64,000 nt of DNA from JANXQG01 sp963804375 (GCA_963804375.1 CAWDQE010000011.1:1-64000); one strand, 5' to 3'. Shown: positions 1 through 10,667, counted from the stretch's first letter. A program made the numbers and translations. The notes: generated from the sequence alone by a model not told the origin.

Positions 1-115
1 CGTCGATAAGGATCACGACGAAATTCGGGCGGGTCGATGCGGCAGGAACTTCGGCAGCCTGAGCGGCAATCGGGCAGAGAGCCAAGGCGAGCATTGAAGG
101 CAAAACGGTTCTCAT
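1..115 (-). CDS. Sulfatase, N-terminal fragment (runs off window edge)
   Basis: Only the first 38 codons are in the window. They give a signal peptide (MRTVLPSMLALALCPIAAQA, cleavage likely after AQA) followed by RPNFVVILID, the usual first strand of alkaline-phosphatase-fold sulfatases, which supplies a metal-binding Asp. Family knowledge: such enzymes are exported and cleave sulfate esters, often on algal or host polysaccharides, and are abundant in planctomycetes. The catalytic Cys/Ser motif is beyond the edge, so activity cannot be judged. The ATG at 113-115 is chosen because the signal peptide starts there. Confidence 0.75.
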   Translation of the reverse strand, partial: MRTVLPSMLALALCPIAAQAAEVPAASTRPNFVVILID

Positions 116-231
116 TGGACGGGTCCTCGCGACGAATGACGAATGTTGTGCGTGCGCCTCCCCGTGAGGCGGTTTCTATGATAATTGACGGGAGAAACGC
201 CGGCAACGGGGGGCGCATGGCCGCTTTCGCC

Positions 232-1227
232 TCAGTTCGCGGCCTTGGCAGCACCGGGAGCAAGCTCCTGCATCGCGGTTTTTGGGTCCAGGCGGAACGG
301 TTTTCCTTGTTTGAAGAGCTCCACGCGGGCTAGATACCGCTGCTTCATCTGTTCGGTTTTGGCCAAGTCGATGGCCTTCCCCTGCCACTCCAGCGCCTTG
401 GCGAAATCGCCGTTTTCCGCATAGACGGAAGCCAGCACGGAGAAATTGTTGTTCGCGTTGTTGCCGTTGGACAACTGGTAGGCCTTGCTGGCGTTTTCAA
501 AGGCCCGTTTGCCGTCGCGGAATCGCGGGTCGAGGCAGGTTGCCTGAAAGAACGCGAGATCGTTGTAGAAGGCCGCGCCGTTGGAATCGATGGCGATGGC
601 CTGGTTGAAGTCGGCCTTGGCTTTCTCGTATTCGCCTTTCATATTCCAGGCGCTGGCGCGATTGTCGTAAGCCTGGGCGACGCTGGGATTGATCGCCAGG
701 GCCTGATTGTCGTCGGCGATGGCCTTGTCGTATTCGCCCTTGTTGAACCACAGGCGCCGCGGCTGACTAAAGCTTCAATGAAACTGGGCTCGATCGCCAG
801 GGCTTGGGTGGCATCGGCGATGCCCTTGTCGAACTCGTTTTTTTCGTCCCATGCCGCGCTGCGATTGTTGTACGCGGCGGCAAAGTTCGGGTCGATGGCG
901 ATGGCATGGGTATCGTCGGCGATGGCCTTGTCGTATTCGCCCTTCTCGTACCACACCCCGCCGCGTTGGTTGTAGGCCAGCGCAGTTGGGATCGTTGGCA
1001 ATCGCCTGGGTGTAGTCGGCGATGGCGTTATCGTAATTGCCTTGATTGTCCCAGGCATCGCCTTGGGTGATGTAAGAATTGCAGGTCGAATTGTAGTAGC
1101 AGCCGTAATCAACGCCATGATAGCCGCCATGGTAGTGTCCATGGTGGGAATAATGGTGGGCCCAGGCTGGGGCCGCTGCCATCGCCACGATTCCAAACGC
1201 CGCCAAAATGCACGCAACTCGCTTCAT
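232..1227 (-). pseudogene. Exported TPR-repeat protein, two frame breaks
   Basis: The reading starts at 1227 with a clear signal peptide (MKRVACILAAFGIVAMAAAPAWA) and a His/Tyr-rich stretch, then runs of tetratricopeptide repeats of the type 'GEYDKAIADxxQAIAIDPN'. The frame changes near 985 (one extra base) and returns near 755 (one base short), so the TPR array is continuous only if both sites are corrected. The last part, 232-750, holds two or three more TPR-like units. TPR arrays mediate protein-protein contacts; the partner is unknown. The two shifts compensate each other, which fits sequencing error as well as true decay. Confidence 0.65.
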
Positions 1228-1423
1228 GATTCTGTCCTTGTTGTTGGTAGATGCTGGTTGAGTCAACCGGCGATCACCAAGCAACGGATGTGCCGCCAAA
1301 CAGATGGCGCGGCGCAAGTTGTGCGTGTACAAAGAGTTGCGATTCTGAGCTAACCGATCGCCGGAAAAAAGTGCTCAAAAGATGTCATCTAGTTGATGAC
1401 GCTGGAAATCGCAGTGATGACGC

Positions 1424-4103
1424 CTAGCTCTCCACCGTGGTATTCTTTCCGAGCACGAACCAATTCCCGATTTCACTGCCGAAGATCGTGTCGTGGGCGC
1501 CGCTGTCCTGGAACACGACAGGACTGGACAGCAGCGCCGAATTCTTGGCGGCACTGGCCAAGATGCGGCGCACGCTGTAGCCGTACGAGACTCGCGACCC
1601 TTGATCGAGCAGATTCAGCAGGGCCTGATCATTGCTGTCGTCGCTGGTCGAACCCGCAAAGACCAGGTCCTCGGAGCCCTTGGCATAGAGACTACAAGTG
1701 CCGCTGCCGGCGATCAGCAGGTTCTTGCCCAGGCCGCCGGTGATGGTATCGTTGCCGCCGCCGCCGAGGAGGATGTTGTCGCCGCTGCCGCCGGTGATCG
1801 TAGCGTTGCCGGCGCCCGCGACGATCTCCGTCGTCGCCGCCGGTCCGCCCGTGAGGGACGTCGGCGTAGGGTGAGCCGATCAGCTTGTTGATGACGCCGT
1901 AGATCATCAGCGTGGTGTTCCAGGGCGCGATCGCCTGCGGCTGCCCCTTGTCGAGGCCCAGATTGACGGTCACGGCCCCCGTGTCGTGGCTGAAGTCCAT
2001 CGTGTTGTAGCCGCCCTTATCGACGACCCAGGTGGGCGTGCTGCTGGAGGTGAGCGTGAAGTAGTTGTTGGTGCTGCCGAACCCGGCCAGCGTGAGCGTC
2101 TGTACCGTGGAGATCTGGGTTTGCAGGCCGTCTCCCGTAATCGTGCCGCCTGCAAGCGTGAACGTGTTGTCCGCGGCCGCCCCATACACGGTGACCTGGT
2201 TGTTCGTCGAACCGGTAGCCCCCTTGACCAGCACCAGTTGCGGCAGCGGAGCGTTGGCACTGGTGGGGAGCAAGACCAGTACGCTGTTCGCCTGGCCGGC
2301 GGGACAATCGACTTCGATGGTGTTGGCCGAGGTAAACGCAACGTTGGTGAGGGCCTTCTTGGCGATGTTGTCGTAAATCAGGACCTGGCTCCCGGTGAAG
2401 AGCACGGTCACGTTGCCGCCCAAGGTCGCATTGACGGGAATCTCGGTGACCGGAGGACTGACGGAAATGTCTACCGGCCCGATCGAGGCCGTGTGGCCCT
2501 GGGCGTCGGAAACCGTTGCGCTGAACGCGGGCGCCGTATTCACCTGGCCGCTGGCCGGCGTCCAGGCGAAAGTCTCTGTCGCCGCGTCGTAGGTCATGCC
2601 GGTCGGCATCTTGCCGGGCGTGACCGTAACCGTGTCGCCGCTGGGGGCGTTGGTTTGCACCGTGTACGTGTAGGCCTGCCCAACCAAGGCCGACGTGGAG
2701 GGAGTCGAGGTCGCGGCAAAAGACACCTGAAGCTGGACGCCCGGCGAATCGAGGCTGTCGACGTTGGCCGTCTCGTTCAGGGAGTTATCGCCGCTGTCGG
2801 TTACGGTTACGCTCGGAAGGGTCTCCGTGGCCGTGAAGGTGTGCGAGCCGAACGACAGGGTGGTGGTGCCGTTGGTGGAAACCAACAGGCTGGTGACACC
2901 GTTGGAAACCGTCACCGAGCTCGACGTGGCGGTGGCCGAGCCGATGGCCACGCCGTCGGCGTAGAGCGTCACCTGGTCGCCGACGGTGACGCCGGAAACG
3001 AGGAACTGCAGCTCGCTGGACGTCGACGAATTGTTCGCCGAGGTGACCGAGGTTGTTCCCTGGCCGGACTGCGGCTGGAAGGCGATCGCGGTCGGCGCGG
3101 CCGGCGTCTTGGAGGCCCACGGGTTGGTCGTCTGGCCCGTGGCCGTGTCGGCCACGACGTTCACCGTGAACGTCTGGGTGGTGGGCGTGTTCGTGCCGTC
3201 GTCAAAGGCCGTCACGGTCACGGTGAAACTGCCCGTGACGCCGGTGGGCGCCCTGAGCATCAAGACGCCGTCCTGCGTGTCGGTGACGATGCTCGCCGAG
3301 GTAATCTCGACCGGAGTGTTCAGGTAGTCTATGCCGTTGCTGGCTGTCGTCGGCATCGAATCGAGGGCCGCGAGAACGGTGGTCGATTGGCTGTTGTAGG
3401 TGATTGACTGATCGACGGTCATGAAGCCGAAAAGCGTATAGGCGTAATCCAGGGTCCGCGTCGCCCCGTCGGTGATGAAGAACTCCGAGCTGCTCGAATT
3501 GGCCGTGCTTTGGCGGGCCATCGCCAAGGCCCCGGCCGTCGTATAGTTCAGGTCCGGATTGAACTCTTCGTCGATCGTCGTGGTTGTGCCGAAACTCGTG
3601 GGCCACTTGTTCACGTCGGCCCCGCCGTTGATCTGGGGAGGGTTGTTTCCGCCTTGGATGAGGGCGAAGCTGCCGGTCTCGGCCCGATAGATATAGTCGC
3701 CGTTGTAGAACTTGGCGTTCACCAGGTTTTCGATCCACTGGACCGTGTTGGGCGTCAGGTTCGCAAACAACTGGAAAGTCATCGACCCCAGGCCGGCGAT
3801 GTTGTATTGCACGCTCGGGTTCGACTGCGGCATGACAAGGGGCGTAACCTCGGTCGGGTTCGAGGTGGTCACGCCGAAGTTGACGGTCTTGCCCGACGGG
3901 TCGCTGCCGTTCAAAGCGACCAGGACCGAGGTGCCGGCCGGCAGTGTGACGGCGGAAATCGCGCTCAAGCCAACCGAAGCGAGCAGGCGGCGGTTTTCCA
4001 GGCCCTCGAAGCCGATCCGCCGCGTCTGGAAGCGGACTGGTTTTTTCGTGCGATTGGTGCGTGCCGCCGAACCAATTCTGCGGCTGCCGGAATGCTTGCT
4101 CAT
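1424..4103 (-). CDS. Exported cyclophilin-type PPIase with Ig/cadherin-like region and RTX-like tail (frame break near 1860)
   Basis: Start ATG at 4103 has a good ribosome site (AGGAAA). The N-terminus is Arg-rich with the motif FEGLENRRLLA seen in many planctomycete secreted proteins. Residues ~85-270 match a cyclophilin-like domain (MTFQLFANLTPNTVQ, FYNG, IQGG, EFFIT). Ig/cadherin-like modules follow, including the putative-Ig segment around 'LPSVTVTDSG' and a 'GKMPTGMTYDAATETFAWTP' segment. The open frame drifts into Arg-rich nonsense after 'SPYAD'. Shifting frame near 1858-1862 restores Gly/Asn/Asp repeats (TGGSGDNILLGGGGNDTITGG) typical of RTX Ca2+-binding beta-rolls and a stop at 1424-1426. 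Likely a surface protein; whether the isomerase domain is active is unknown. Confidence 0.7.
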
Positions 4104-4438
4104 GATGTTCTGTTTCCTAAAGGTATATGCGAAAGCATACATCTGTGATAATCGATCGGCGTTGCATTTTCCAATAACCGCAATCGCCGGGAATTGCTGA
4201 CCAAGTACTGTTCAACACCCCACTTTCGGAGTAATTGCGATGGTTCGTGCGGCGGTACGGATTTTATCGAGTGTACGGCGGCCGATTGGCGGAATCAATT
4301 TGACAATGCCCAGAAACATGCCGACGCCGCAGGTGATGCCCAGCGAAAGGCCGATCTCAATATGCGCGAAGAAAGACCCCGTCGCGACGGTTGTCAAAGC
4401 CCCAGTCGCCGTGGTGGGAGTCGCGCCTGCCGGCCAGC

Positions 4439-4700
4439 ATAAAAACGTCGGTGAGAACGGCAAGACTCCCCTCTCCACGACCCACCGACCCGCTGCGCAC
4501 GTACCCCGGGGTACCCCGGAGAGGGGCAGGGGGCGAGGGCGGTTCGCTCCCCTCGCCCACTTTCGGGAGAGGGGCAGGAGCGAGGGGGGCAATCGGTCCT
4601 AAGGGCTCGCGCAGAAATACCGTGTACAAATCGTAGCAGGCACACGCCGTGTGCCGTTCCTATTCTACGGCACACGGCGTGTGCCTACTACATTGGAACC
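4439..4700. repeat. Intergenic repeat cluster with strong palindromes
   Basis: The gap between 4104 and 4746 carries no convincing gene. It holds a perfect 14-bp palindrome (GTACCCCGGGGTAC, 4501-4514), purine/pyrimidine-biased 'GGGAGAGGGGCAGG' stretches on both sides, and a hairpin made of GGCACACGCCGTGTGCC (4639-4655) and its reverse complement (4669-4685). Each arm is itself nearly palindromic. The arrangement resembles REP/BIME-type or terminator-like intergenic repeats; function is inferred only. Confidence 0.5.
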
Positions 4701-4746
4701 GACCAACTTATTCTGCGCGATCCCTATGCGCCTGCCGGGGGGTAGT

Positions 4747-5472
4747 TTATTTCCGGCCGCCCGCCTTCCCTGAAAGATTGGTAGCCGCAATCTTCTCGTC
4801 CGGCACGCCCAGTGCCCGCAGCACGCCCGCGGCCATGGCCGCATCGCCCAGCGGTTTCATGTGGACGCCGTCGCCCGTGAGCCAATTCCCCTGGCCGGCC
4901 GGTTTCTTCTTCAATGCCGTCAGGAACATGCCGTGTAGATCGACCAGTTGGCATTTCTTTTCGGCGGCGATCTTCTTCTCGGCCGCCACGTACATCAGCA
5001 GCCGCTTGTTTCCCTCCTCGGCGGGCTTCTCCTGGATGACGGTAGGCGTCAGCAAGATGACCTTGATGCCGGCCTTCTGCGCCGCGTCGACCATCTTGGC
5101 CACGTTTTCCTCGTAGGTCGCCAGGACCTTCTCATCGTGGGGGTTGCCCAGCCGATGCCAGACGTCGTTGATGCCGATGCTGATGGTCACGAAGGCCGGC
5201 TTGAGCTGCACCACGTCCTTGTCGAACCGCTTCACCAGGTCCTCGGCCTTCTGGCCGCTGATTCCCTTGTTGATCACCTTCGGGATCTTCAGGTCAGGAT
5301 ATTGTTGGGCCAGCACCGCATCGATGTCACGGAGATACCCTCCGCCCGCGGTGATCGAGTCGCCGATGGCCACGATTTGATCGCCGGGCTTGATCTGCAA
5401 TTCCTTGGGGGTATCATCCGGGGCGGGGCCAACCAGAGACAAAATCATCGCGAACAGTTTTTCGAGCGCCAC
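4747..5472 (-). CDS. SGNH/GDSL-family hydrolase
   Basis: 241 residues with GTG start at 5472, preceded by AGAGGTG. The four SGNH blocks are visible: GDSIT (block I, catalytic Ser, ~residue 37), the Gly of NKGISGQ (block II), GIND (block III, catalytic-site Asn), and DGVH near the C-terminus (block V, catalytic Asp and His). Family knowledge: these are esterases, lipases or carbohydrate deacetylases; in planctomycetes many act on acetylated polysaccharides. The short hydrophobic N-terminus may be a weak signal peptide. The substrate cannot be told from sequence. It stands alone between the repeat cluster and the helicase gene. Confidence 0.85.
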   Translation of the reverse strand: MALEKLFAMILSLVGPAPDDTPKELQIKPGDQIVAIGDSITAGGGYLRDIDAVLAQQYPDLKIPKVINKGISGQKAEDLVKRFDKDVVQLKPAFVTISIGINDVWHRLGNPHDEKVLATYEENVAKMVDAAQKAGIKVILLTPTVIQEKPAEEGNKRLLMYVAAEKKIAAEKKCQLVDLHGMFLTALKKKPAGQGNWLTGDGVHMKPLGDAAMAAGVLRALGVPDEKIAATNLSGKAGGRK

Positions 5473-5578
5473 GTAACACCTCTTTCATGAAATACTTATC
5501 GTTGGAGACGGCCGGGGAACCGGTCCACCGGACTACGAGACTAGTTTAATCGGACTTGCGGCCAGTGCAAGTGACCAG

Positions 5579-7936
5579 CTATTTTATCGGCCTCAGTTTG
5601 CTCCCCGCCAGCATCAGCTTCTTCCGCCCGGCCGCCGAGGCAAAATCGATCGTCGCCGTCCGCTGGCCGCCGCTGCCGCCGAGGGCCACGACTTTTCCAA
5701 TGCCGTAAGCGGGATGCAAAACGACCATCCCTTGCCGGAAAACATCCGGGTCAATATCTGCCCGTCGTTGCCCATCCCCGACCATCTCCACCGCCACCCG
5801 CAAGCGGGTGCCCGGCAAGCGGGCACCCAGCAAACCCGAGCCCGAGGGCTTACGCCCCCGGTTCGCCGTTTGTTCAGTACCGACCATCTCCGGCGCGGTT
5901 TCCCGCGGCGGGGTATCCGCTTGCGGGTGGTGGCGGAAGACCGGCTCATCGTGCTCGGGCAAGTGGTCGATCTCCGCGTCGATCTCTGCGGTGATCTCGA
6001 CGTGCCGCACCGGTTCCGGCTGCTGGACCTCCATTTCGCCGCGGGGCAGGTCCATGAGAAACGAACTGGGAACCACCGACTTCCGCTCGCCGCGAAAGTC
6101 GCGATAGCGGGCCAGGCTGACCTGCAAGCGCTGCTGGGCCCGCGTGATGCCCACGAACATCAGCCGCCGCTCCTCCTCCAACTGCTCGGGATGGTCCTTG
6201 CTGCGCTGGTGCGGCAATAGCCCCTCTTCCACGGCAACCAGGTAAACGCAGGGGAACTCCAGCCCCTTCGCGGCGTGCAACGTCATCAGTGTGACGCGAT
6301 CGAGCTGCGTTTCCCAATCGTCGGTGTCGTTCACCAGCGCCGTCTCCTCAAGGAAGGCCTCCAGGTTCCCGATGTCGGAACGCCGTTCGTCGAACTCTCG
6401 GGCCACCGTGAGCAGTTCCTGGATGTTGGCCAGCCGCTCTTCGTCCTCTTCATCGCCGGAGGCCTTGAGCATAGCCTCATAGCCCGTCTCGTTCAGCACC
6501 AGGCCCAACAACTCCTCGATCGGCCCGTGTGCTGCCGCGATCAGGCGATCGACAATCCGCACGAAATCTGCGACCAGCCGGGCCGCGCGTGCCGATATCG
6601 TCTCCACGGCACGCACGCCGCGGGCCGCATCCAACAGCGAGGTCCCCTGCCGCTGGGCGAAGTGCCCCAGGCGTTCGATGGTCGTCTTGCCGATGCCGCG
6701 GGCCGGCGTGTTGATCACGCGGAGCAGGGCCACTTCGTCGTGCGGATTGTTGACGAGCTGCAGGTAGGCCAGAACGTCTTTGATCTCCTTCCGCTGAAAG
6801 AACTCCACGCCGCTGACCATTTGATACGGCACGCCCGCCTCGCGGAGGGCCAGCTCGAACGAGCGGCTGAGGGCGTTGGTGCGGTAGAAAACGGCGAAAT
6901 CGCGGGCCCGGCGGCGGCCGGCGGCAATCTCGCCCGCAATCTCGCCGGCGATCCCCTGGGCCTCGTCTTTGTGGGTGGCATAGGTCACCATGCGGACCGG
7001 TTCGCCGGCCTCGTTCTCGGTGAACAGGGCCTTCCGCTTCCGCCGCAGGTTGTGCGAAATCAACTCGTCGGCCACCCGCAGGATGCGCTTCGTGCTGCGA
7101 TAGTTCCGCTCCAGGCGAACCACGCGGACCTCGGGAAAATCCTTCTCGAAGTCCAGGATGTTGTTCAGATTGGCCCCCCGCCAGCCATAGATCGACTGGT
7201 CCGGGTCGCCGGTCACGGCAAGATTCGGATAGTCGATCGACAGCGCCCGGGCGATGGCATATTGGGCCAGGTTCGTGTCCTGATACTCGTCGACCAGGAT
7301 ATAGCGGTAACGCTCGTCGAGGCCCGCCCGCACGTCGGGGCCTTCGCGGAGCAGTGTGGCGACGTGCATCAGCAGATCGTCGAAATCGACGGCGTTTGAA
7401 CTTGCCAGCTTCGCCTGGTAAGCCGGGTAAGCTCGCTGGACTACGCTTCCCAGGGGGTTTCCCGACTTGGCCTGATAATGATCGGGGGTAATGAGGTTGT
7501 TTTTTGCCCAGCTAATGGCCCGGGCAACCGCATCGGGCGAGGCGAACGCGGTATCGATCTGCAACTGGGCCATCGCGCGGCGCAGGGCTTGGATGCTATC
7601 GCCCGTATCGTAGATCGTGAAGTTTTCCTCAAGCCCCACAAGGGGTGCATACTTGCGCAATAATCGGGCGCAGAATCGATGGAAAGTGCCGATCCAGACC
7701 TGGTTGCCTGGGGCAAGCTGTTGGACGCGGAGCCGCATTTCGTCGGCCGCTTTGTTGGTAAAGGTCAGGGCGAGGATCTGTTGTCCCGGCACGCCGTCGG
7801 CCAGCATCCGTGCGATGCGGTGGGTAACCACACGGGTCTTTCCGCTTCCTGGTCCGGCAAGAATGAGCAACGGGCCATCGTGGTGCAGAACGGCCTCCCG
7901 CTGCGCGTCGGTCAAGTTTTCCAGCAGATGTTCCAT
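5579..7936 (-). CDS. pcrA: ATP-dependent DNA helicase PcrA/UvrD
   Basis: 785-residue superfamily 1A helicase. Motifs appear in order: Walker A GPGSGKT (~residue 28), DEYQDTN (motif II), GDPDQSIYGWRGAN (motif III), LERNYRS (motif IV), TLHAAKGLEF (motif V) and FVGITRAQQR (motif VI). The C-terminus carries the PcrA-type Tudor-like domain (VLHPAYGIGKV...IDF) that binds RNA polymerase in relatives. Role by family: 3'-5' unwinding in excision repair, removal of RecA and transcription-replication conflict resolution. Full length for the family and uninterrupted. A roughly 60-residue linker precedes the Tudor domain. Confidence 0.95.
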   Translation of the reverse strand: MEHLLENLTDAQREAVLHHDGPLLILAGPGSGKTRVVTHRIARMLADGVPGQQILALTFTNKAADEMRLRVQQLAPGNQVWIGTFHRFCARLLRKYAPLVGLEENFTIYDTGDSIQALRRAMAQLQIDTAFASPDAVARAISWAKNNLITPDHYQAKSGNPLGSVVQRAYPAYQAKLASSNAVDFDDLLMHVATLLREGPDVRAGLDERYRYILVDEYQDTNLAQYAIARALSIDYPNLAVTGDPDQSIYGWRGANLNNILDFEKDFPEVRVVRLERNYRSTKRILRVADELISHNLRRKRKALFTENEAGEPVRMVTYATHKDEAQGIAGEIAGEIAAGRRRARDFAVFYRTNALSRSFELALREAGVPYQMVSGVEFFQRKEIKDVLAYLQLVNNPHDEVALLRVINTPARGIGKTTIERLGHFAQRQGTSLLDAARGVRAVETISARAARLVADFVRIVDRLIAAAHGPIEELLGLVLNETGYEAMLKASGDEEDEERLANIQELLTVAREFDERRSDIGNLEAFLEETALVNDTDDWETQLDRVTLMTLHAAKGLEFPCVYLVAVEEGLLPHQRSKDHPEQLEEERRLMFVGITRAQQRLQVSLARYRDFRGERKSVVPSSFLMDLPRGEMEVQQPEPVRHVEITAEIDAEIDHLPEHDEPVFRHHPQADTPPRETAPEMVGTEQTANRGRKPSGSGLLGARLPGTRLRVAVEMVGDGQRRADIDPDVFRQGMVVLHPAYGIGKVVALGGSGGQRTATIDFASAAGRKKLMLAGSKLRPIK

Positions 7937-8113
7937 CTACGCAGTATAAATGACCTTCCACGATCTTGGGAGACTATTGAGAATACCAATATTCGGGGGA
8001 ATCCTCACGCGGCCATGGCACGCCCGCAAAGGCCCGTTGGTTTCCACCCGGGAATATGCTATCTTGGCCGCTGGATTTGCTGATATCCTTCACCCGCGAG
8101 GATCACCGGAACC

Positions 8114-9430
8114 ATGGATGCTGAACTGACTCCGCAGGACTTTATCGTGCCCACGCTCGGCCCGGCGACATTCCGCTCGCCCCTGGGACTTTCCACCGTC
8201 CAGGGCGACGGGCTGGGCAACTTCGTGCCCGATGAAGCGCGGGTGCTCTACCATATTGAAACTGAACCCGGCCGCCCCCTTCGCCCGGACCTGACCATGG
8301 AGGTGGCCGGCCCGCGGGAAAAGATTTTCTTCGAGCCCGGCCAGTGCAAGGCGGCCATTGTCACCTGCGGCGGGCTCTGTCCGGGGCTGAACAACGTCAT
8401 CCGCTCGGCCTTCCTCGAGCTCCACCACCGCTACGGCGTTCCGGCCGTGCTGGGCATCCGTTATGGCTACCAGGGTTTGAATCCGGCCAAGGGACCGCCG
8501 CCGCTTCTGCTGACGCCCGAATACGTGGAACGCATCCACAATTACGGCGGCACGGTGCTGCGATCGTCGCGCGGGCCGGAAGAGCCCGCGGTGATCGTCG
8601 ATTTCCTCCAGGAGAAAGGCATCAACCTGCTGTTCTGCCTGGGCGGCGACGGCACGCAGCGCGGCACGCATGCCATCGCCATGGAAGCCCGGCGGCGCGG
8701 CGCCAAGATCGCCGTGGTGGGCATTCCCAAGACGATCGACAACGACTTGCCGTTCGTGTGGCGGTCGTTCGGCTATGGCACGGCACTGGAGAAGGCCCGC
8801 GAGGCGATCAACTGCGCCCACACCGAAGCCCGCGACGCCCCCAACGGCATCGGGCTGGTGAAGCTCATGGGCCGTCATTCGGGCTTCATCGCCGCCGGCG
8901 CCGCCCTGGCCAGCCAGGAAGCCAACTTCGTGCTCATTCCTGAAGTCCGGCTTCCCTTGGAAGGCCCCGGAGGGCTTCTCGATGCCTTGCAGAAGCGGAT
9001 CGCGGCCCGGCGGCATGCCGTGATCGTCGTCGCCGAAGGGGCCGGGCAGCACTTGTTCGCCTGCGAGAAGGATGAATGCGATGCGTCGGGCAATCGCAAG
9101 CTGCATGATATCGGCGTGTTCTTGCGAGACAGGATCTCGCAATACTTCAAGGCGGCCGGCATTCCGATCAACCTCAAGTACATCGATCCCAGCTACATCA
9201 TTCGCAGCGGGCCCGCCAATTCCGACAACGCCCTGCTCTGCGACGCCATGGCCCGGCACGCGGTGCATGCCGCCATGGCCGGCAAGACCGACATGCTGAT
9301 CGGCGTGGAGCATGGGGAGTTCCTGCACGTGCCGATTTGCACGGCCGTTGCGCAGAAGAAGTATCTCTCGCCCGAGAGCGATTTCTGGCAGCGGGTGATC
9401 GAGTCGACCGGCCAACCGGCGTGGGTGTGA
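8114..9430 (+). CDS. pfkA: ATP-dependent 6-phosphofructokinase (plant/trypanosomatid-like group)
   Basis: 438 residues, longer than the ~320-residue E. coli enzyme because of an N-terminal extension of ~75 residues. Visible motifs: GGLCPGLN (86-93), GGDGT (177-181), PKTIDND (205-211) and MGRHSG (252-257). In this family Gly in GGDGT indicates ATP use, while Lys in PKTIDND is shared with PPi-dependent enzymes; the G+K combination is the pattern of the plant, trypanosomatid and spirochaete ATP-PFKs. Reaction: fructose 6-phosphate to fructose 1,6-bisphosphate in glycolysis. It ends 17 nt before larC, so the two are probably cotranscribed. Confidence 0.93.
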   Translation: MDAELTPQDFIVPTLGPATFRSPLGLSTVQGDGLGNFVPDEARVLYHIETEPGRPLRPDLTMEVAGPREKIFFEPGQCKAAIVTCGGLCPGLNNVIRSAFLELHHRYGVPAVLGIRYGYQGLNPAKGPPPLLLTPEYVERIHNYGGTVLRSSRGPEEPAVIVDFLQEKGINLLFCLGGDGTQRGTHAIAMEARRRGAKIAVVGIPKTIDNDLPFVWRSFGYGTALEKAREAINCAHTEARDAPNGIGLVKLMGRHSGFIAAGAALASQEANFVLIPEVRLPLEGPGGLLDALQKRIAARRHAVIVVAEGAGQHLFACEKDECDASGNRKLHDIGVFLRDRISQYFKAAGIPINLKYIDPSYIIRSGPANSDNALLCDAMARHAVHAAMAGKTDMLIGVEHGEFLHVPICTAVAQKKYLSPESDFWQRVIESTGQPAWV

Positions 9431-9447
9431 GCGAAAGGATTATCACC

Positions 9448-10629
9448 ATGCGTATCGCTTATCTCGATTGCTCCAGCGGCATCAGCGGAGACATGACCCT
9501 CGGCGCCTTGGTCGATGCGGGCGTGCCGCTGGACCGACTCAACGAAGCCATCGGCTCGCTCGGCCTGCCGGGCGTGAAACTCCTCGCTCAGGAGGTCAAG
9601 AAACACGGCTTCCGCGCCACCCAGGTCACCGTCGAGCACGAGCCGGAACATAAGCATCGGCACCTGCACCATATCGAGGCCATGATCGACGGCAGCCGGC
9701 TCACCGGCGGCCAGAAAGAGACCGCGCGGCGGGTCTTCCAGCGACTGGCCGAGGCCGAGGCCAAGGTGCATGGCACCACGGTCGAGAAGGTCCACTTCCA
9801 CGAAGTCGGCGCAATCGACTCGATTGCCGATATCGTCGGCGCGGCCGTGGGCTGGGACCTGCTCTGCGCAGAGCGCTTGGTCGTATCGCCCATCCCCACG
9901 GGCACGGGCCGAATTACCATCGCGCATGGCGAATGCAACATCCCCGCGCCGGCCACGGCGGAACTGCTCCGCGGTATTCCGCTGGCCGCCTCCGACGTGC
10001 AGGCCGAACTGACCACCCCCACCGGCGCGGCGATCGTGGCCACCCTGGCCACGGGCTTTGGGCCGCTGCCGGCGATGACCATCGAGAAAATCGGCTACGG
10101 CGCCGGCCAGCGCGATCTGCCCCAGCAGGCCAACATCCTGCGGCTCCTGGTCGGTGAAACGGCCGATGTGGCCCAGACCAGCGACACCATCTGGGTGCTG
10201 GAGACCAACCTGGACGACGCCAGCGGCGAGGTGATCGGGCATTGCACCGCCCAGCTTTGGGACGCGGGGGCGCTGGACGTCTATACCGCGGCCATCCAGA
10301 TGAAAAAGAACCGGCCGGGCGTAAAGCTCTCGATCCTCTGCCGCGGAGAGACGATCCCCGCCATGGAGACGATCGTCTTCCGCGAGACCGGCACGCTGGG
10401 CATCCGTCGCTGGTCGACCGCGCGGCACGTGCTGCCGCGCGAGATCCGGCAGGTGATAACGGCTTGGGGCCCGGTCGATGGCAAGATCGGACGATTGGAC
10501 GACGGCTCGGTCGAGTTCGCCCCGGAGTACGATTCGTGCCGCCGGATCGCCTTGGAGCAGAAGCTGCCGCTTCGCGAGGTTTACGCCGCGGCCCAGCAGG
10601 CGTTCGCCAGGCAGGCGGCCGATGACTAG
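9448..10629 (+). CDS. larC: Nickel-pincer cofactor biosynthesis protein LarC (DUF111)
   Basis: The start ATG at 9448 follows GAAAGGA; an upstream in-frame extension overlaps pfkA and is not used. The N-terminal AYLDCSSGISGDM, a His-rich loop (EPEHKHRHLHH), the VHFHEVGA motif and the C-terminal EILETNLDD-like segment (VLETNLDDASGEVIG) are diagnostic of LarC. Family knowledge: LarC is a CTP-dependent cyclometallase that inserts nickel into the pincer nucleotide used by lactate racemase and relatives. Neither larB, larE nor larA is in the window, so the partner enzyme lies elsewhere. 393 residues, full length. Confidence 0.93.
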   Translation: MRIAYLDCSSGISGDMTLGALVDAGVPLDRLNEAIGSLGLPGVKLLAQEVKKHGFRATQVTVEHEPEHKHRHLHHIEAMIDGSRLTGGQKETARRVFQRLAEAEAKVHGTTVEKVHFHEVGAIDSIADIVGAAVGWDLLCAERLVVSPIPTGTGRITIAHGECNIPAPATAELLRGIPLAASDVQAELTTPTGAAIVATLATGFGPLPAMTIEKIGYGAGQRDLPQQANILRLLVGETADVAQTSDTIWVLETNLDDASGEVIGHCTAQLWDAGALDVYTAAIQMKKNRPGVKLSILCRGETIPAMETIVFRETGTLGIRRWSTARHVLPREIRQVITAWGPVDGKIGRLDDGSVEFAPEYDSCRRIALEQKLPLREVYAAAQQAFARQAADD

Positions 10630-10667
10630 CCGATCCCAGCATAAATGCTGGTCTGCCGTCGAACTTG

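Noticed and set aside
1986..3407. 473-residue plus-strand frame opposite the cyclophilin-domain gene.
   Set aside because: Arg/Gly-rich shadow of the minus-strand gene with no domain.
4212..4592. Minus-strand open frame with a hydrophobic stretch (SFFAHIEIGLSLGITCGVGMFLGIV).
   Set aside because: No start with ribosome site, the upstream half lies in intergenic repeats, and no family match is apparent. Could be a gene scrap but not supportable.
8090..10428. Long minus-strand open frames opposite pfkA and larC.
   Set aside because: Shadows of high-GC coding sequence; the plus-strand proteins are clearly recognised.
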